A stretch of 64,000 bases of DNA from CAVQXR01 sp963717955 (GTDB lineage Bacteria > Actinomycetota > Thermoleophilia > Gaiellales > Gaiellaceae), in the NCBI GenBank assembly GCA_963717955.1, contig CAVQXR010000001.1, forward strand, positions 496,001 through 560,000, in the 5' to 3' direction. A model generated the notes under the pieces. It saw nothing but the letters and a program-made list of their open reading frames with translations. It did no database searches and was not told the DNA's origin. A program made the position numbers and the translations under genes. Positions 23,542 through 32,921 of this stretch are shown here, piece after piece; the stretch's first letter is position 1, and every line of letters starts with the position of its first letter.

Positions 23542-23811
23542 TCACAAGGCCCGAGTCTGGGCAGCGCGAGGCCCCTCCCGGGATCCTTATCGATGACGGG
23601 AAGAGGAGACGGTAGACAGGCAAGATCGTCATCCCGCCGGCGTCCTGGCACCCCTCGGCGCAGCGGCTTGGAAGGGCTGAGCAAGAGGATGAGGCTGGGG
23701 CGCGTCACCTCGGCTGAGCTCTACGCGGCTGCGGGGATGGTGAGATTCGGCGCTCGGGAACGAGGCGCATGATCTCGACACCGTGGAGGCAGATCGTAGA
23801 CTGGTCGAGAC

Positions 23812-24963
23812 ATGCGGTCGCAGGGCACGCGGACCTTCCTCTTCTGCGACATCGAAGGCGCAACGCCACTGCTGCAGAGGCTCGGCAGCGAGCGCTACGG
23901 CGCGCTGTTGGAACGGGAGGCGCAGATCCTCGGCGAGGTCTGTGTCGTCCAGGACGGACAACTGGTCGATCGCGAAGGCGACGGTTGCGTGTTCGTCTTC
24001 GCGAGCGCCGCCGGCGCGATCGTGGCGGCGGCCCAGGCACAACGGGCGCTGCGCGAGGAACCCTTCCCAGAACCGGTGCGCGTGCGAATGGGGTTGCATA
24101 CCGGCGAGGTGACTGTCGTCGGGGACCGCTACGTCGGCGTCACGCTCCACCGCGCGGCGCGGATCTGTGCTGCAGCCGCCGGCGGGCAGGTGCTCGTATC
24201 GCGAACGACACGCGAGGTCGTCGCTGGCGCGCTGCCGCCGGGACTCGAGCTCGACGAGGTCGGCCGGCGCAAGCTGAAGGGCCTCGAAGGTCTCGAGCGT
24301 CTGTTTGCACTGCGTGGGGCGCCACAAGCGAAGCAGCCGCGCCGCACACTCGCGCCGGCGCAGGCATCCGAATCACCGACAACGGGGCTCGCGCTGCGCG
24401 TCGCCGACGGAGACCGTGAGCGGGTTACAGCGACATTGCGCGAGCACTGCCTCGAGGGACGACTGACGCTCGAAGAGTTCTCGGCACGGCTGGACGAGGT
24501 CTATGTCGCCCAGACCGAAGCCGAGCTCGCAGCAGTGCTGCGGGAGCTTCCGGTGACCGCGCACCCGCCCCGCCCGGGGAAGCGACGTTCTTGGCTTCTG
24601 ACCATGTTTGGCTCGGAGCAGCGGCGCGGGCCGTGGCGGGTGCCCGAGCGGATGATCTCCTTCAGCCTCATCGGTAGCCCCGATCTCGACTTCCGGCATG
24701 CCATCGCGACGAGCGAGGAAGTGAGGATCACTTCGATCGCCCTGATCGGCTCGCTAACCGCGCTCGTGCCGTCCGGCGTCGAGGTCGATCTTGGCGGGTT
24801 CTCGCTCTTCGGTGGCAACGACTTCGTAACCCCGGAGGACATCTCACCCGGGCCGCTGGGACCACGGCTCAGGATTCGCTGCTTCTCTCTCTTCGGCGGT
24901 GCGGCGATCACGCACGTCCGGGCCGAAGTAGAGGCAGTCCTTCCGCCCGTCGCGTCGGCTTAG
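23812..24963 (+). CDS. class III adenylyl cyclase domain fused to DUF1707 and a LiaF-like C-terminal domain
   Basis: 383 residues in three parts. Residues 5-165: cyclase catalytic domain with metal Asp13 (FCDIEGAT) and Asp57 (REGDGCVF), LHTGEV, and HRAARI, where His113 stands for the usual transition-state Asn while Arg117 is kept; a His here is frequent in actinobacterial relatives. Residues 196-248: DUF1707 (LRVADGDRERVTATLREHCL, then EGRLTLEEFSARLDEVY). Residues 275-375: LiaF/DUF2154-like beta repeats with the FSLIGS, IALIGS, FSLFGG and repeat FSLFGG turns. DUF1707 and LiaF-like domains occur in envelope-stress proteins, so cAMP output tied to envelope state is possible. No membrane helix is seen. 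Confidence 0.82.
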   Translation: MRSQGTRTFLFCDIEGATPLLQRLGSERYGALLEREAQILGEVCVVQDGQLVDREGDGCVFVFASAAGAIVAAAQAQRALREEPFPEPVRVRMGLHTGEVTVVGDRYVGVTLHRAARICAAAAGGQVLVSRTTREVVAGALPPGLELDEVGRRKLKGLEGLERLFALRGAPQAKQPRRTLAPAQASESPTTGLALRVADGDRERVTATLREHCLEGRLTLEEFSARLDEVYVAQTEAELAAVLRELPVTAHPPRPGKRRSWLLTMFGSEQRRGPWRVPERMISFSLIGSPDLDFRHAIATSEEVRITSIALIGSLTALVPSGVEVDLGGFSLFGGNDFVTPEDISPGPLGPRLRIRCFSLFGGAAITHVRAEVEAVLPPVASA

Positions 24964-25043
24964 CCGGGCACCGGCGTGCGCCGCCGAGATGGTCGGGGCT
25001 GTCCGGCACCGGTCGGCGGCGGCGATACCGATATCGTCGCTGT

Positions 25044-25800
25044 GTGTTGCGGGCCGTCCTCACGCCGGGCCAGGATGCGTTCGGTCAACTGCTCAGCGCT
25101 CTGGTAGCCGGCCACCAGGTCGTCGAGGTGGTCGAGCGGGACGACGGATGCGTCTCCACCGGCGACCCGAGCTGGTATCTCGCACCGTTTCGCTCCTGGT
25201 GGCCGCAGGAGCGTCGTGCGATGCGGTTCGTCCGTGGGCGGGTGCTCGATCTCGGTTGCGGGGCCGGGCGGGTGGCTCTCCACGTCCAGAGCCGCGGACA
25301 CGAGGTGGTCGGCACCGACGTCTCGCCGCTCGCCGTTTCGATCGCACGGGAGCGGGGTCTTGCCGACGCGCGACCCGGAACCCTCGACAGCGCTCTCCAG
25401 CCGGGCGAGCGCTTCGACACGATCCTGCTGCTCGGGAACAACCTCGGCCTCCTCGGCGGAGAGCGGCAGGGTCGTCGCCTGCTCCGCAAGCTTGCGCGCG
25501 TCTCGACGCCCGGCGGGCGAATCCTGGCCGGCTCCTACGACCCGTACGACACTACGCTCGGACCTCGCCGGTCGCTACCGGGCACGCAATCGGGAACGCG
25601 GGAAGATGGCCGGCGTCGAGCGGCTGCGCGTCCGCTACCGACAGTACGCGACGCCCTGGTACGACGTGCTGTTCGCATCTCGCGAGGAGGTCAGGCAGTT
25701 GACGGAGGGCACCGGCTGGGTCGTGGACCGCTTCATCGACGACGGCCGCGACGGCCCCGGCTACGTGGTGGTGCTCGAGGCCGACGGCTCGTGGACGTGA
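25044..25800 (+). pseudogene. SAM-dependent methyltransferase with one apparent +1 frameshift
   Basis: Frame 1 carries the SAM site VLDLGCGAGRVALHVQSRGH, the acidic GTDVSP and FDTILLLGNNLGLLGG. After SYDPYDTTL (about base 25560) the homologous sequence continues one frame on: DLAGRYRARNRERGKMAGVE, then RVRYRQYATPWYDVLFASRE and GTGWVVDRFI. Removing one base at 25557-25560 gives about 251 codons, a normal class I methyltransferase. Target unknown. GTG 25044 is used as start. Sequencing error or recent mutation cannot be separated from this sequence alone. Confidence 0.72.
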
Positions 25801-25861
25801 ATGGGCCGGCCCCGGCCCGTTCGGGCAGGAGACGATCGGCCGTGCGGGAATACGGTCGGTC

Positions 25862-26389
25862 GTGCGATCGCCCGCGATGCCCCGACTCACCGTCCGCAGC
25901 GCCCTCGCGGCAACGGCCGTCCTCGCCCTCGGCGCCGCGGGCGGTGCGGCCGCGACGTCCGCGATCCACGAGGCCGCGACGCCGAAGCGCGAGATTCTCG
26001 TCCAGACGACGAACCCGGCCGGCGCGAGGGGACGCACCATGATCCTGCAGCGCGTCACGATCCCGCGGAACACGCCGCTCGCCGCCCACACCCATCAGGG
26101 CACGCAGATCGCGGCTGTCACGGCTGGAACGCTCCGCTACACGGTCATCAGGGGACGGCCGGTCAGGGTCGTGCGGACGCCGGCCGGGGCCGATGCGCCG
26201 GTGCTCGTGCGGGAGATCGGGCCGGGCCAGACCCACGACGTCAGGGCCGGATACTCGGTGATCGAGCCCTCCGGCACCGCCCATGCGGTGCAGAGCGTGG
26301 GATCGACCCGGGTCGTCATCTACGTCGCCTCGCTGCTCGAGAACGGCGCCCCGCTCTCCGATCCGTATCCGCCGGCGAACGGTCGCTAG
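25862..26389 (+). CDS. secreted cupin-domain protein
   Basis: 175 residues. A signal peptide (VRSALAATAVLALGAAGGAA) precedes a single cupin: PRNTPLAAHTHQGTQIAAVT carries the first-motif His pair and GYSVIEPSGTAHAVQSVG the second-motif His. Metal binding outside the membrane is therefore likely; enzymatic role unknown. GTG 25862 or ATG 25877 could start it; the latter leaves the signal peptide intact. It follows the methyltransferase by 61 bp. Confidence 0.8.
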   Translation: MRSPAMPRLTVRSALAATAVLALGAAGGAAATSAIHEAATPKREILVQTTNPAGARGRTMILQRVTIPRNTPLAAHTHQGTQIAAVTAGTLRYTVIRGRPVRVVRTPAGADAPVLVREIGPGQTHDVRAGYSVIEPSGTAHAVQSVGSTRVVIYVASLLENGAPLSDPYPPANGR

Positions 26390-26940
26390 GCTGCACGTCG
26401 GACGACGCACGGATCGCACTGCTCGGGTCTCGCGGGCGCGCGCATGCTCCAATCCGACCGACGGTTGTCCGCGTAGGAACATCCGGCACGTCCATGGAAC
26501 GACACGAGGGGCAATGAGGCCTGTACGAAGGCTCTTGATCGTCGCCCCCGCCGAGCTCGTGGCTGCGGTCACCGGGAGCGGCGGCGAAGGCCGCTCGTCC
26601 CGGCGCGGATCGCCCGGCACGCGCTCGCTGATCCGTCCCGCAAGCCGTCGGCGACCGGAGCGGCTGCGCGAGCACGAGTGCCGCGCTGCCCGGGACGCCT
26701 CGAGGCGGGAGGCGCTTCCGGATGGGAGGCGTGCCGCGTGACACGGCCGCTCTGTGGCCGCACGCGTTGCCGGGCGGTTCACCTCGCAGGTGGAGATCGA
26801 TTGCATCCTGGATCCGAGCAGATCGCACCGACCTCCCGGTCCCGTTGCAGGCTTCCGGGATCGTCTCTATCATGTATCGAGTTTCGACGTCACACTGGGG
26901 GAAGAACAGTCTGCGTGTCCATGCGGGAGGGGAGCGAACG
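26390..26940. other. 551-bp stretch without a convincing gene
   Basis: A 75-codon frame from ATG 26515 (start MRPVRRLLIVAPAELVAAVT, GAGGGG upstream) is the only candidate, but its second half is Arg-rich low complexity and it resembles no family. A long minus-strand frame (26316-26873) has the same weakness. The last 150 bases must hold the promoter of the large secreted protein; no clear -10/-35 pair stands out. GGAGGGGAG before ATG 26941 is its ribosome site. Confidence 0.4.
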
Positions 26941-29900
26941 ATGAAGGCATTGCGCGTGCTCTTTTTGGCGGCAGTCGTGGCGCTCCTGGCCCCGACGGTC
27001 GCACAGTCGGCGGCCTACGAGCTCAACGGCGGCGAGGACTTCGTCAGGATCGCCGAGAAGGGATTCACGCGGACCATCAACAACGCCGGGGCCTTCGTCA
27101 CGAACGTCGGCAGCTTCCGCAACGACTACGCGTGGGGGCACTCGCTGTTCAACGGCAGCTACTACCAGGGCACCGCCCGCGACGTCGGCTGCTACCTCAC
27201 CCCGAGCGATCCTCCCGATCCCTTGTGCCCGGCGGTCGGTGCGACCCCCGGGGTGAACCAGCGGGCGGAGATCTGGCGCTACACCCCGGTCGCGGGCCAG
27301 CCCCATCAGGGCACGTGGACGCGGGTGTACGTGTCGCCGGCAATGACGGGGGTCGCCAACTCGGCTCGCGACGTCGGCTACCGGGCGATGAATGTGTGCA
27401 GTGTGCCGTCCACCGCGGCCCCGCGTCTCTGGATCGGGACGTTCGGGATGGGCGGGCGGGTCATCTCGACGACCAACGGCACGACCTACAGCCTTGCCTC
27501 CATCAACGGCCTCGGCCTCGTGAACCTTGGGTCCGGCACGGCAGACCTGGGCTACCGCGGGCTCCAGTGCTTCGCGAACCAGCTGTTTATCGCTCCGTCC
27601 GGCCGCCAGGTGAACCCCCTGACGGCCGCACAGGAGTTCGACGCCGACCTCCCGTACCGGCCGGTCGTCCTCGCCAACACGAATCCGACGAGCCAGCTGT
27701 CGGCCTGGCGCATCGTCGCGAACACCCGGACCCACGCCACGCTCGGTGATCCGGGGAACGACGGCGTCTTCGAGATGCTGCAGTGGAACAACCGGCTTTA
27801 CATCGGCGTCTGGAACCGCGTCACCGGGTTCGAGGTCTGGCGCACGGACGGCACCGCCGGCGGCGGCACCGGCTGCCCGACGACCGGCCAGTGCACCTGG
27901 ACGAAGATCATCGACAACGGCGGCGGCCGGCCGCTGACCAACGGCGTCGTCCGGAGCGCCGGGGTCTCCGCGTTCAAGATCTTCGACGGCTTCCTGTACG
28001 CGGGCATCAGCGATGCCGCCGCCGTCAACCCCCAGCCGACCGAGGTCATCCGCATCCTCCCCAACGACCAGTGGGAGCTCGTCGTGGGCGAGCGGCGCAC
28101 CCTCGCCAACATGACGAACGTGGGCAATTTCAACTGCTTCACCACGGCCTCGACGCCCGCCGGGAGCTGCGACCCCGTGTCCGGGCTCGGCCACGGCTTC
28201 GGCATCGCCGGGAGCACCAGCGCCAGCCCCCAGGTCCCGTCGCCCACCACCCAGGGCCGCAGCCGGTACGTGTGGCGGTTCGAGGTGTACGGCGATCGCC
28301 TGTACGCGGGCAACCTCGACATCAGCGGCAACAGTAATACCACCGGGCCCGCCGGCTTCGACCTGTGGCGCAGCGATCTGGGGAGCGCCACCGGCGGCAA
28401 CACCTGGAGCGTCGTCAACGACACCGGCTTCGGCAACTCCGGAGCCTACGGCGTGCGGTCGATGGTCACCGTGCCCGGCGGGACGGCCGGGTGGGGGCCG
28501 AACGACGTCCTGATGATCGGAACCGCGAACATCCAAGACGACGTGCCGAACGGCGGCCTCGAGGTCTACGCCGGCACGTGCGGCACGGAAGCCCCGCCCC
28601 GCGTCACGCTCAACTACCCGAACGACCCGAGCGGCGTGTCCATCAGGGAGGAACTCCTCCCCTTTGACCCGATAGACCTGAAGATCGACGGCTGGGTCCC
28701 GGCGGCAGAAGTAGAGGACGGGAACGTCACGTTCACGCCCAACGGCAGCGGAGTCGCCGCGCTCTGCGACTCCCTCACCCCGACTCCCTACGAGTGGTTC
28801 GACGGCGACCACACAATGCCTGACGGCTCCTGTGCGGGGACCATCGGGGTCCCGCTCGCACCCGCGGCCGCGACCGCGACCGCGGCCTTGCCGGTCGGCG
28901 GGATCGTCCGGGCTGCGGGCACGCCCTTTACCGACCACCCCTTCACGCTCCGGGTCACCGAGACGGAGGGCGGCACCGGCTGCGCGGTCTACCACGCCCG
29001 CTCGACCAACCTGCTGCCGCCGACCGCCGTGAAGATCACGGCACCCGTGCCGAGCTGCGGTCCGTCCCCCTTGCCCACCTGTGCCAATCCCGTGGCGGGT
29101 AGCACCAGCACGCCCGAGTACCGCGTCGTCGGGACAGACGACGTCAACGTCGACGACGACGCCACTCTTGAGAGGGTCGCCTACGTCAAGATCGCCGGGG
29201 AGTGCACTCCCGGAACGAACGAGATCCAGACGCTGGGGCTCACGGGCACACCGACGACCGGGACGTTCACGTTGACCTTCAACGGTCAGACCACGGCGGG
29301 CATCGCCTTCAACGCGAACGCGGCAGCGGTCCAGGCTGCTCTGGAGGCTCTGAGCACTGTTGGCGCCGGTAACGTGACCGTCACCGGCCCCTTGACGGCC
29401 CTGGTCGTCAGGTTCGCGAGCCCGCCCGGCGGCGGACTGCCCGGCGGTTCCGACGCCCCGGCGATCACGGCGGACCTGGCGGGGTTGCCCGACGGGGCCC
29501 CCGCGTTCCTCAACACCGAGACCCGAAAGGGCGGTGAGGGCGCGGCGATGGCCCTCTGCGCGTGGAACCTCGGCAACAACATCGATGATGTGGAGGACAC
29601 GACGGAGACGACCGACGACGAGCTGTGCGGGCTCCTCACCACGACCCCGACGAGCGTCGAGACGTGCGTGCGTGTCGAGGCGGTCGCCCTGCCGACGACC
29701 ACTGCGAACAACAACAGGCAGGTCACCCTGCGTGCGACGGACGCGAACGGCCTCCGGACGGATGGACCGGCGATGCGCATCCGCGTCTCGCCGGTAGCTC
29801 TCCCCGATGACCTCACCGCCGTCTCCGTCGCCGCGACGACGAGTCCCGCTACGCAGGACGCCCCCCAGACTGTCAGGGTCAGGGTTGCGAACAACGGCAC

Positions 29901-31146
29901 CATCCCGGAGAGCTACACCGTCACCCTGGTCGACTTGTCCGGCGGTTCCACGATCGGTCCCGCCGCCACGTCGGCGGTAGTCGGGCCTCTCGCCGTGGGC
30001 GCGACCACGACCAGCGCCACGGACGTCCAGTTCACCTGGACGCCCACCACGCTCGGCCCCCACAATCTGCAGGCGACGGTCAACCTGGCTACCGATGGAA
30101 ACACGGCGGACAACGTCGCGACCGCGACGGTGACGGTGAACGCGGCACCTCCCCTGGTCAACCTCACTGCGGTCTCCGTCGCCGCGACGACGAGCCCCGC
30201 GGTGCAGAACAGTGCCCAGAACGTCAACGTGATCGTGAGGAACAACGGCAGCACGGCCGCGGCCAACTTCTCCGTGACCTTGATGGACGATCCGCCCGGT
30301 GCCGCTCCGCCTGTCGCAGTCGGCGCCCCCCAGACCATCGTGACTCTCGCCGGCCTCACCACCGCATCCGCCCTCGCGTTCTCGTGGACGCCAACCACGA
30401 CCGGGACCCACGCGCTCACGGCGACGGTCGAGACCCTGGCCGGCGATACCATCGTGGACAACATCGCGACCGTGAACGTGCTGGTGAACCCGCCACCTCC
30501 CGCAGTCAACCTCACTGCGGTCTCCGTCGCCGCGACGACGAGCCCCGCCTTGGCGAACGCGACCCAGAACGTCAACGTCATCGTGAGGAACAACGGCACC
30601 AATGCCGCGGGCCCCTTCTCCGTGACCTTGTTTGACAATCCGCCCGGTACCCCTCCGAATGCCCAAGTCGGGCCCGCCCAGATCATCGCGACTCTCGCCG
30701 GCCTCACCACCGCATCCGCCCTCGCGTTCCCGTGGACGCCAACCAACACGCCCGGGACCCACGTGCTCACGGCGACGGTCGAGGACCTGGCCGGCGACAA
30801 CATCAACGACAACACGACGACGGCGAACGTGGTCGTGAACGCGGACCCCTTGGCTACCGTCCCGGCCACGCCGGCGGCCAGTTGGACGAGGACCGGCTCC
30901 AACGACGCGACCGTGACGTGGACGAACGTGCTGAACGAGACCAGCTACGGGGTGCAACGGTGCCGGACCAACACCGCGACGGCGAATTGCACAACGTGGA
31001 CGACGCTTTCCAGCGCGACCGCGGACACGACGAGCCGCACCCAGTCGAACCTCGCGGACGACTACTACCGGTGGCGCGTCAGGGCATGCAACGCCAACGG
31101 ATGCTCCCCGTATAGCACGCCGACGGCGTCTTTCCAGGCGACCTGA
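26941..31146 (+). CDS. large secreted protein with beta-propeller-like N-terminus, three CARDB domains and a C-terminal fibronectin III domain
   Basis: 1401 residues. Signal peptide (VLFLAAVVALLAPTVAQSAA, cleaved near residue 24). Residues 25-560 have repeating WRTDG, LWRSD, RLYAGNLD and LYIGVWN blades, as in beta-propellers. A domain near 760-850 (TGTFTLTFNGQTTAGIAFNA) is a known extracellular repeat module. Three CARDB-type domains, each starting LTAVSVAATTSPA, occupy about 957-1303. A fibronectin III-like domain with SYGVQRCR and YRWRVRACNANG ends the protein. Several Cys pairs suggest disulphides. No sortase or anchor motif is seen, so it is probably released. Role in adhesion or carbohydrate contact is inferred. 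Confidence 0.85.
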   Translation: MKALRVLFLAAVVALLAPTVAQSAAYELNGGEDFVRIAEKGFTRTINNAGAFVTNVGSFRNDYAWGHSLFNGSYYQGTARDVGCYLTPSDPPDPLCPAVGATPGVNQRAEIWRYTPVAGQPHQGTWTRVYVSPAMTGVANSARDVGYRAMNVCSVPSTAAPRLWIGTFGMGGRVISTTNGTTYSLASINGLGLVNLGSGTADLGYRGLQCFANQLFIAPSGRQVNPLTAAQEFDADLPYRPVVLANTNPTSQLSAWRIVANTRTHATLGDPGNDGVFEMLQWNNRLYIGVWNRVTGFEVWRTDGTAGGGTGCPTTGQCTWTKIIDNGGGRPLTNGVVRSAGVSAFKIFDGFLYAGISDAAAVNPQPTEVIRILPNDQWELVVGERRTLANMTNVGNFNCFTTASTPAGSCDPVSGLGHGFGIAGSTSASPQVPSPTTQGRSRYVWRFEVYGDRLYAGNLDISGNSNTTGPAGFDLWRSDLGSATGGNTWSVVNDTGFGNSGAYGVRSMVTVPGGTAGWGPNDVLMIGTANIQDDVPNGGLEVYAGTCGTEAPPRVTLNYPNDPSGVSIREELLPFDPIDLKIDGWVPAAEVEDGNVTFTPNGSGVAALCDSLTPTPYEWFDGDHTMPDGSCAGTIGVPLAPAAATATAALPVGGIVRAAGTPFTDHPFTLRVTETEGGTGCAVYHARSTNLLPPTAVKITAPVPSCGPSPLPTCANPVAGSTSTPEYRVVGTDDVNVDDDATLERVAYVKIAGECTPGTNEIQTLGLTGTPTTGTFTLTFNGQTTAGIAFNANAAAVQAALEALSTVGAGNVTVTGPLTALVVRFASPPGGGLPGGSDAPAITADLAGLPDGAPAFLNTETRKGGEGAAMALCAWNLGNNIDDVEDTTETTDDELCGLLTTTPTSVETCVRVEAVALPTTTANNNRQVTLRATDANGLRTDGPAMRIRVSPVALPDDLTAVSVAATTSPATQDAPQTVRVRVANNGTIPESYTVTLVDLSGGSTIGPAATSAVVGPLAVGATTTSATDVQFTWTPTTLGPHNLQATVNLATDGNTADNVATATVTVNAAPPLVNLTAVSVAATTSPAVQNSAQNVNVIVRNNGSTAAANFSVTLMDDPPGAAPPVAVGAPQTIVTLAGLTTASALAFSWTPTTTGTHALTATVETLAGDTIVDNIATVNVLVNPPPPAVNLTAVSVAATTSPALANATQNVNVIVRNNGTNAAGPFSVTLFDNPPGTPPNAQVGPAQIIATLAGLTTASALAFPWTPTNTPGTHVLTATVEDLAGDNINDNTTTANVVVNADPLATVPATPAASWTRTGSNDATVTWTNVLNETSYGVQRCRTNTATANCTTWTTLSSATADTTSRTQSNLADDYYRWRVRACNANGCSPYSTPTASFQAT
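29806..30849 (+). repeat. three tandem CARDB-coding repeats of about 348 bp
   Basis: Units begin near 29811, 30160 and 30508 with closely matching DNA (GTCTCCGTCGCCGCGACGAC in all three). Units 2 and 3 are nearly identical over long stretches, whereas unit 1 has diverged, which fits a recent duplication or conversion of the last two. Confidence 0.85.
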
Positions 31147-31156
31147 TACCGAGAAC

Positions 31157-31211
31157 GTGATCCGGCCGGGGCTGCCGCCCGAATGTCGGCGGCGGCGGCC
31201 CCCCGGATCAC
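31157..31211 (+). terminator. strong hairpin after the large secreted protein gene
   Basis: GTGATCCGG...CCGGATCAC arms (31157-31165 / 31203-31211) enclose further pairing GCTGCCGCC/GGCGGCGGC. The hairpin begins 10 bp after the stop. There is no T-run, as is common for actinobacterial terminators. Confidence 0.6.
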
Positions 31212-31288
31212 GATCCGTACGATCGGCCGCTCGATCTGAGCCGACACGAGCGGGGTGATTCGACGGCCGGCCGTCGCCCCTGCGCTCG

Positions 31289-31681
31289 CTACGTCCTCCG
31301 GCCCCGCCGGGCCCAGCGGACGGGGTGCTCGTGCACGGCGACTCCCTCCATCCGCGGGCTCGCCGCGCGGTGCCAGCGGACGTAGCGCTCCGTCAGCGGC
31401 GGGGCGGAGACGCCGTGGGCGAGCACGGAGAGCCCGACCGTCAGCGAGGCCGCGGTCAGGATCACGCCCGTGTGCGGCAGGTCGGCATCGTCGAGCACGA
31501 TCACCGCGAAGACGATCGACGCGAGCCCGCGCGGGCCGAACCAGCCGAGGAAGGCAACGGTCGGCCGCTTCGCGCCGAGGCCCGACATCGCAACGGCGGC
31601 CGGCAGCATCCGGATCACGGTCAGGCTGAGGACGGCGTAGAGGGCGAGCTCCCAGCTCGTCGGCCCCGGGGAGGGCAGGTC
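31289..31681 (-). pseudogene. C-terminal fragment of a CPA1 cation/proton antiporter
   Basis: About 130 codons encode the last helices and tail of a NhaP-type antiporter: YAVLSLTVIRMLPAAVAMSG, FLGWFGPRGLASIVFAVIVL and HTGVILTAASLTVGLSVLAH. The first roughly 300 residues, including the ion-binding Asp pair, are missing: the reading frame begins abruptly at the stop of the YdcF-like gene. A gene caller might start it at GTG 31618, but the product would not be a working transporter. Confidence 0.75.
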
Positions 31682-32921
31682 AGACCGTGGCGGTGGCCCC
31701 GCCGCGGCGCGCGCGCCGGAGCTGGAACGGCAGCAGCGCGAGGCAGGCGAGCTCGCGCGCGAGCAGGACGGGCGGTCTCGTCGTCGTCGGCGCCTCGACG
31801 GTGACGCGGACAGGGTGCGTCCCGAGGGCGGCGCGGACGAGGATCCCGGCGCGGCGGCGGTGCCACGACGACGTCACGACCACGAGCTCGCGGGCGCCGA
31901 GCGCGATCGCGGCGGAGGCCACCCGCGCGGCGTTGTCCGCAGTCGTGCGCGCGTCCGGGTCGCAGTGGAGGGGCACGTCGGGCCCCGCCCACGACGCGCG
32001 CATCAGCTCGGCCTCGGGGCGCCGGTGCGGGCGGCGTGCCCAGCCCGAGAGCACGACCGCGGAGGCGCCCGCCGCCGCCCGCTCGCCGTGCGCGAGCCGC
32101 GCGGCGCAGATCGGATGGAGCCCATCGCCGCGGCGGCTCGAGTAGCCGAGCACCGCGACGACGCGGTCCGTGCCCCCGGTCAGCCACCGCTTGCGCGCCG
32201 CCGGCGACGCATCAGCTCGGCCGTGGCGAGCGTCCCGATCACGGTCAGCGACGAGCACGACCGCCTTCTTGCCCTGGAGCTTGGACTCGCCGCTCGAGCG
32301 CTCGCGCATGTGGACGGGCACCTCCTCGACGCGCAGGCCCTGGTCGTGCAGGCGGATCAGCGCCTCGACCTCCGGGGCTCCGCTCGTGTACGGCCGGGCG
32401 AGGATCGGGAGCGCGCGGGCGTTGGCGGCGATCATCCCGCTCGTCGCGTCGTGCCACGGTCGGCCGAGCACGGTCGAGATCGACCTCTGCAGCAGATCGA
32501 TCCCGAACCGGCGTACGGCCGTCGGCTCGTAGCGATCCTCCGCGTACCCGTGCCCGGAGGCGAACCGCGAGCCGACGGCAACGTCCGTCGATCCTGCCCG
32601 GACGAGGTCGAGCAGGCGGCGCAGCTCCTCGACCGGGTGCTGGCCGTCGGCGTCGACGCGCCCGCAGTGCGCGTACCCGTGCTCCGCCGCGTAGCCGTAT
32701 CCGGCGGCGATGGCCGCCCGCAGGCCACGGTTCTCGCCGAACGACAGCACCTCCGCCCCGTGAGCGCGGGCCACCTCGGCCGTTCGATCGGTCGAGCCGT
32801 CGTCGACGACGAGGACGTCGACGTCGCCGAGCTCGTGACGGAGCTCGTCGAGGACGGCGGGCAGGCCCTGCTCCTCGTTCCAGGCGGGGACGAAGACGAG
32901 CGTGTCGCTAGCCTTGCCCAT
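31680..32921 (-). CDS. glycosyltransferase family 2 joined in one frame to a YdcF/DUF218 domain
   Basis: 413 codons with no stop. Residues 1-222 are a GT2 (dolichol-phosphate-mannose-synthase-like) domain: LVFVPAWNEEQGLPAVLDEL, LVVDDGSTDRT, GRVDADGQHP, GSRFASG and SSGESKLQGKK. From about residue 258 a DUF218 domain follows: VVAVLGYSSRRGDGLHP, ASAVVLSGWA, DARTTADNAARVA, VVTSSWHRRRA. A one-base shift near 32249 would instead end the GT2 with LTVIGTLATAELMRRRRR and a stop, leaving the DUF218 part as a separate gene. So either a true fusion or two genes with one extra base. It overlaps the SRPBCC gene by 14 bp. Confidence 0.7.
   Translation of the reverse strand: MGKASDTLVFVPAWNEEQGLPAVLDELRHELGDVDVLVVDDGSTDRTAEVARAHGAEVLSFGENRGLRAAIAAGYGYAAEHGYAHCGRVDADGQHPVEELRRLLDLVRAGSTDVAVGSRFASGHGYAEDRYEPTAVRRFGIDLLQRSISTVLGRPWHDATSGMIAANARALPILARPYTSGAPEVEALIRLHDQGLRVEEVPVHMRERSSGESKLQGKKAVVLVADRDRDARHGRADASPAARKRWLTGGTDRVVAVLGYSSRRGDGLHPICAARLAHGERAAAGASAVVLSGWARRPHRRPEAELMRASWAGPDVPLHCDPDARTTADNAARVASAAIALGARELVVVTSSWHRRRAGILVRAALGTHPVRVTVEAPTTTRPPVLLARELACLALLPFQLRRARRGGATATV

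Noticed and set aside
26890..30957. A 1355-codon open frame on the minus strand
   Set aside because: It mirrors the coding frame of the secreted CARDB protein, has no family resemblance and an Arg/Gly/Asp-rich composition typical of GC-rich antisense frames.
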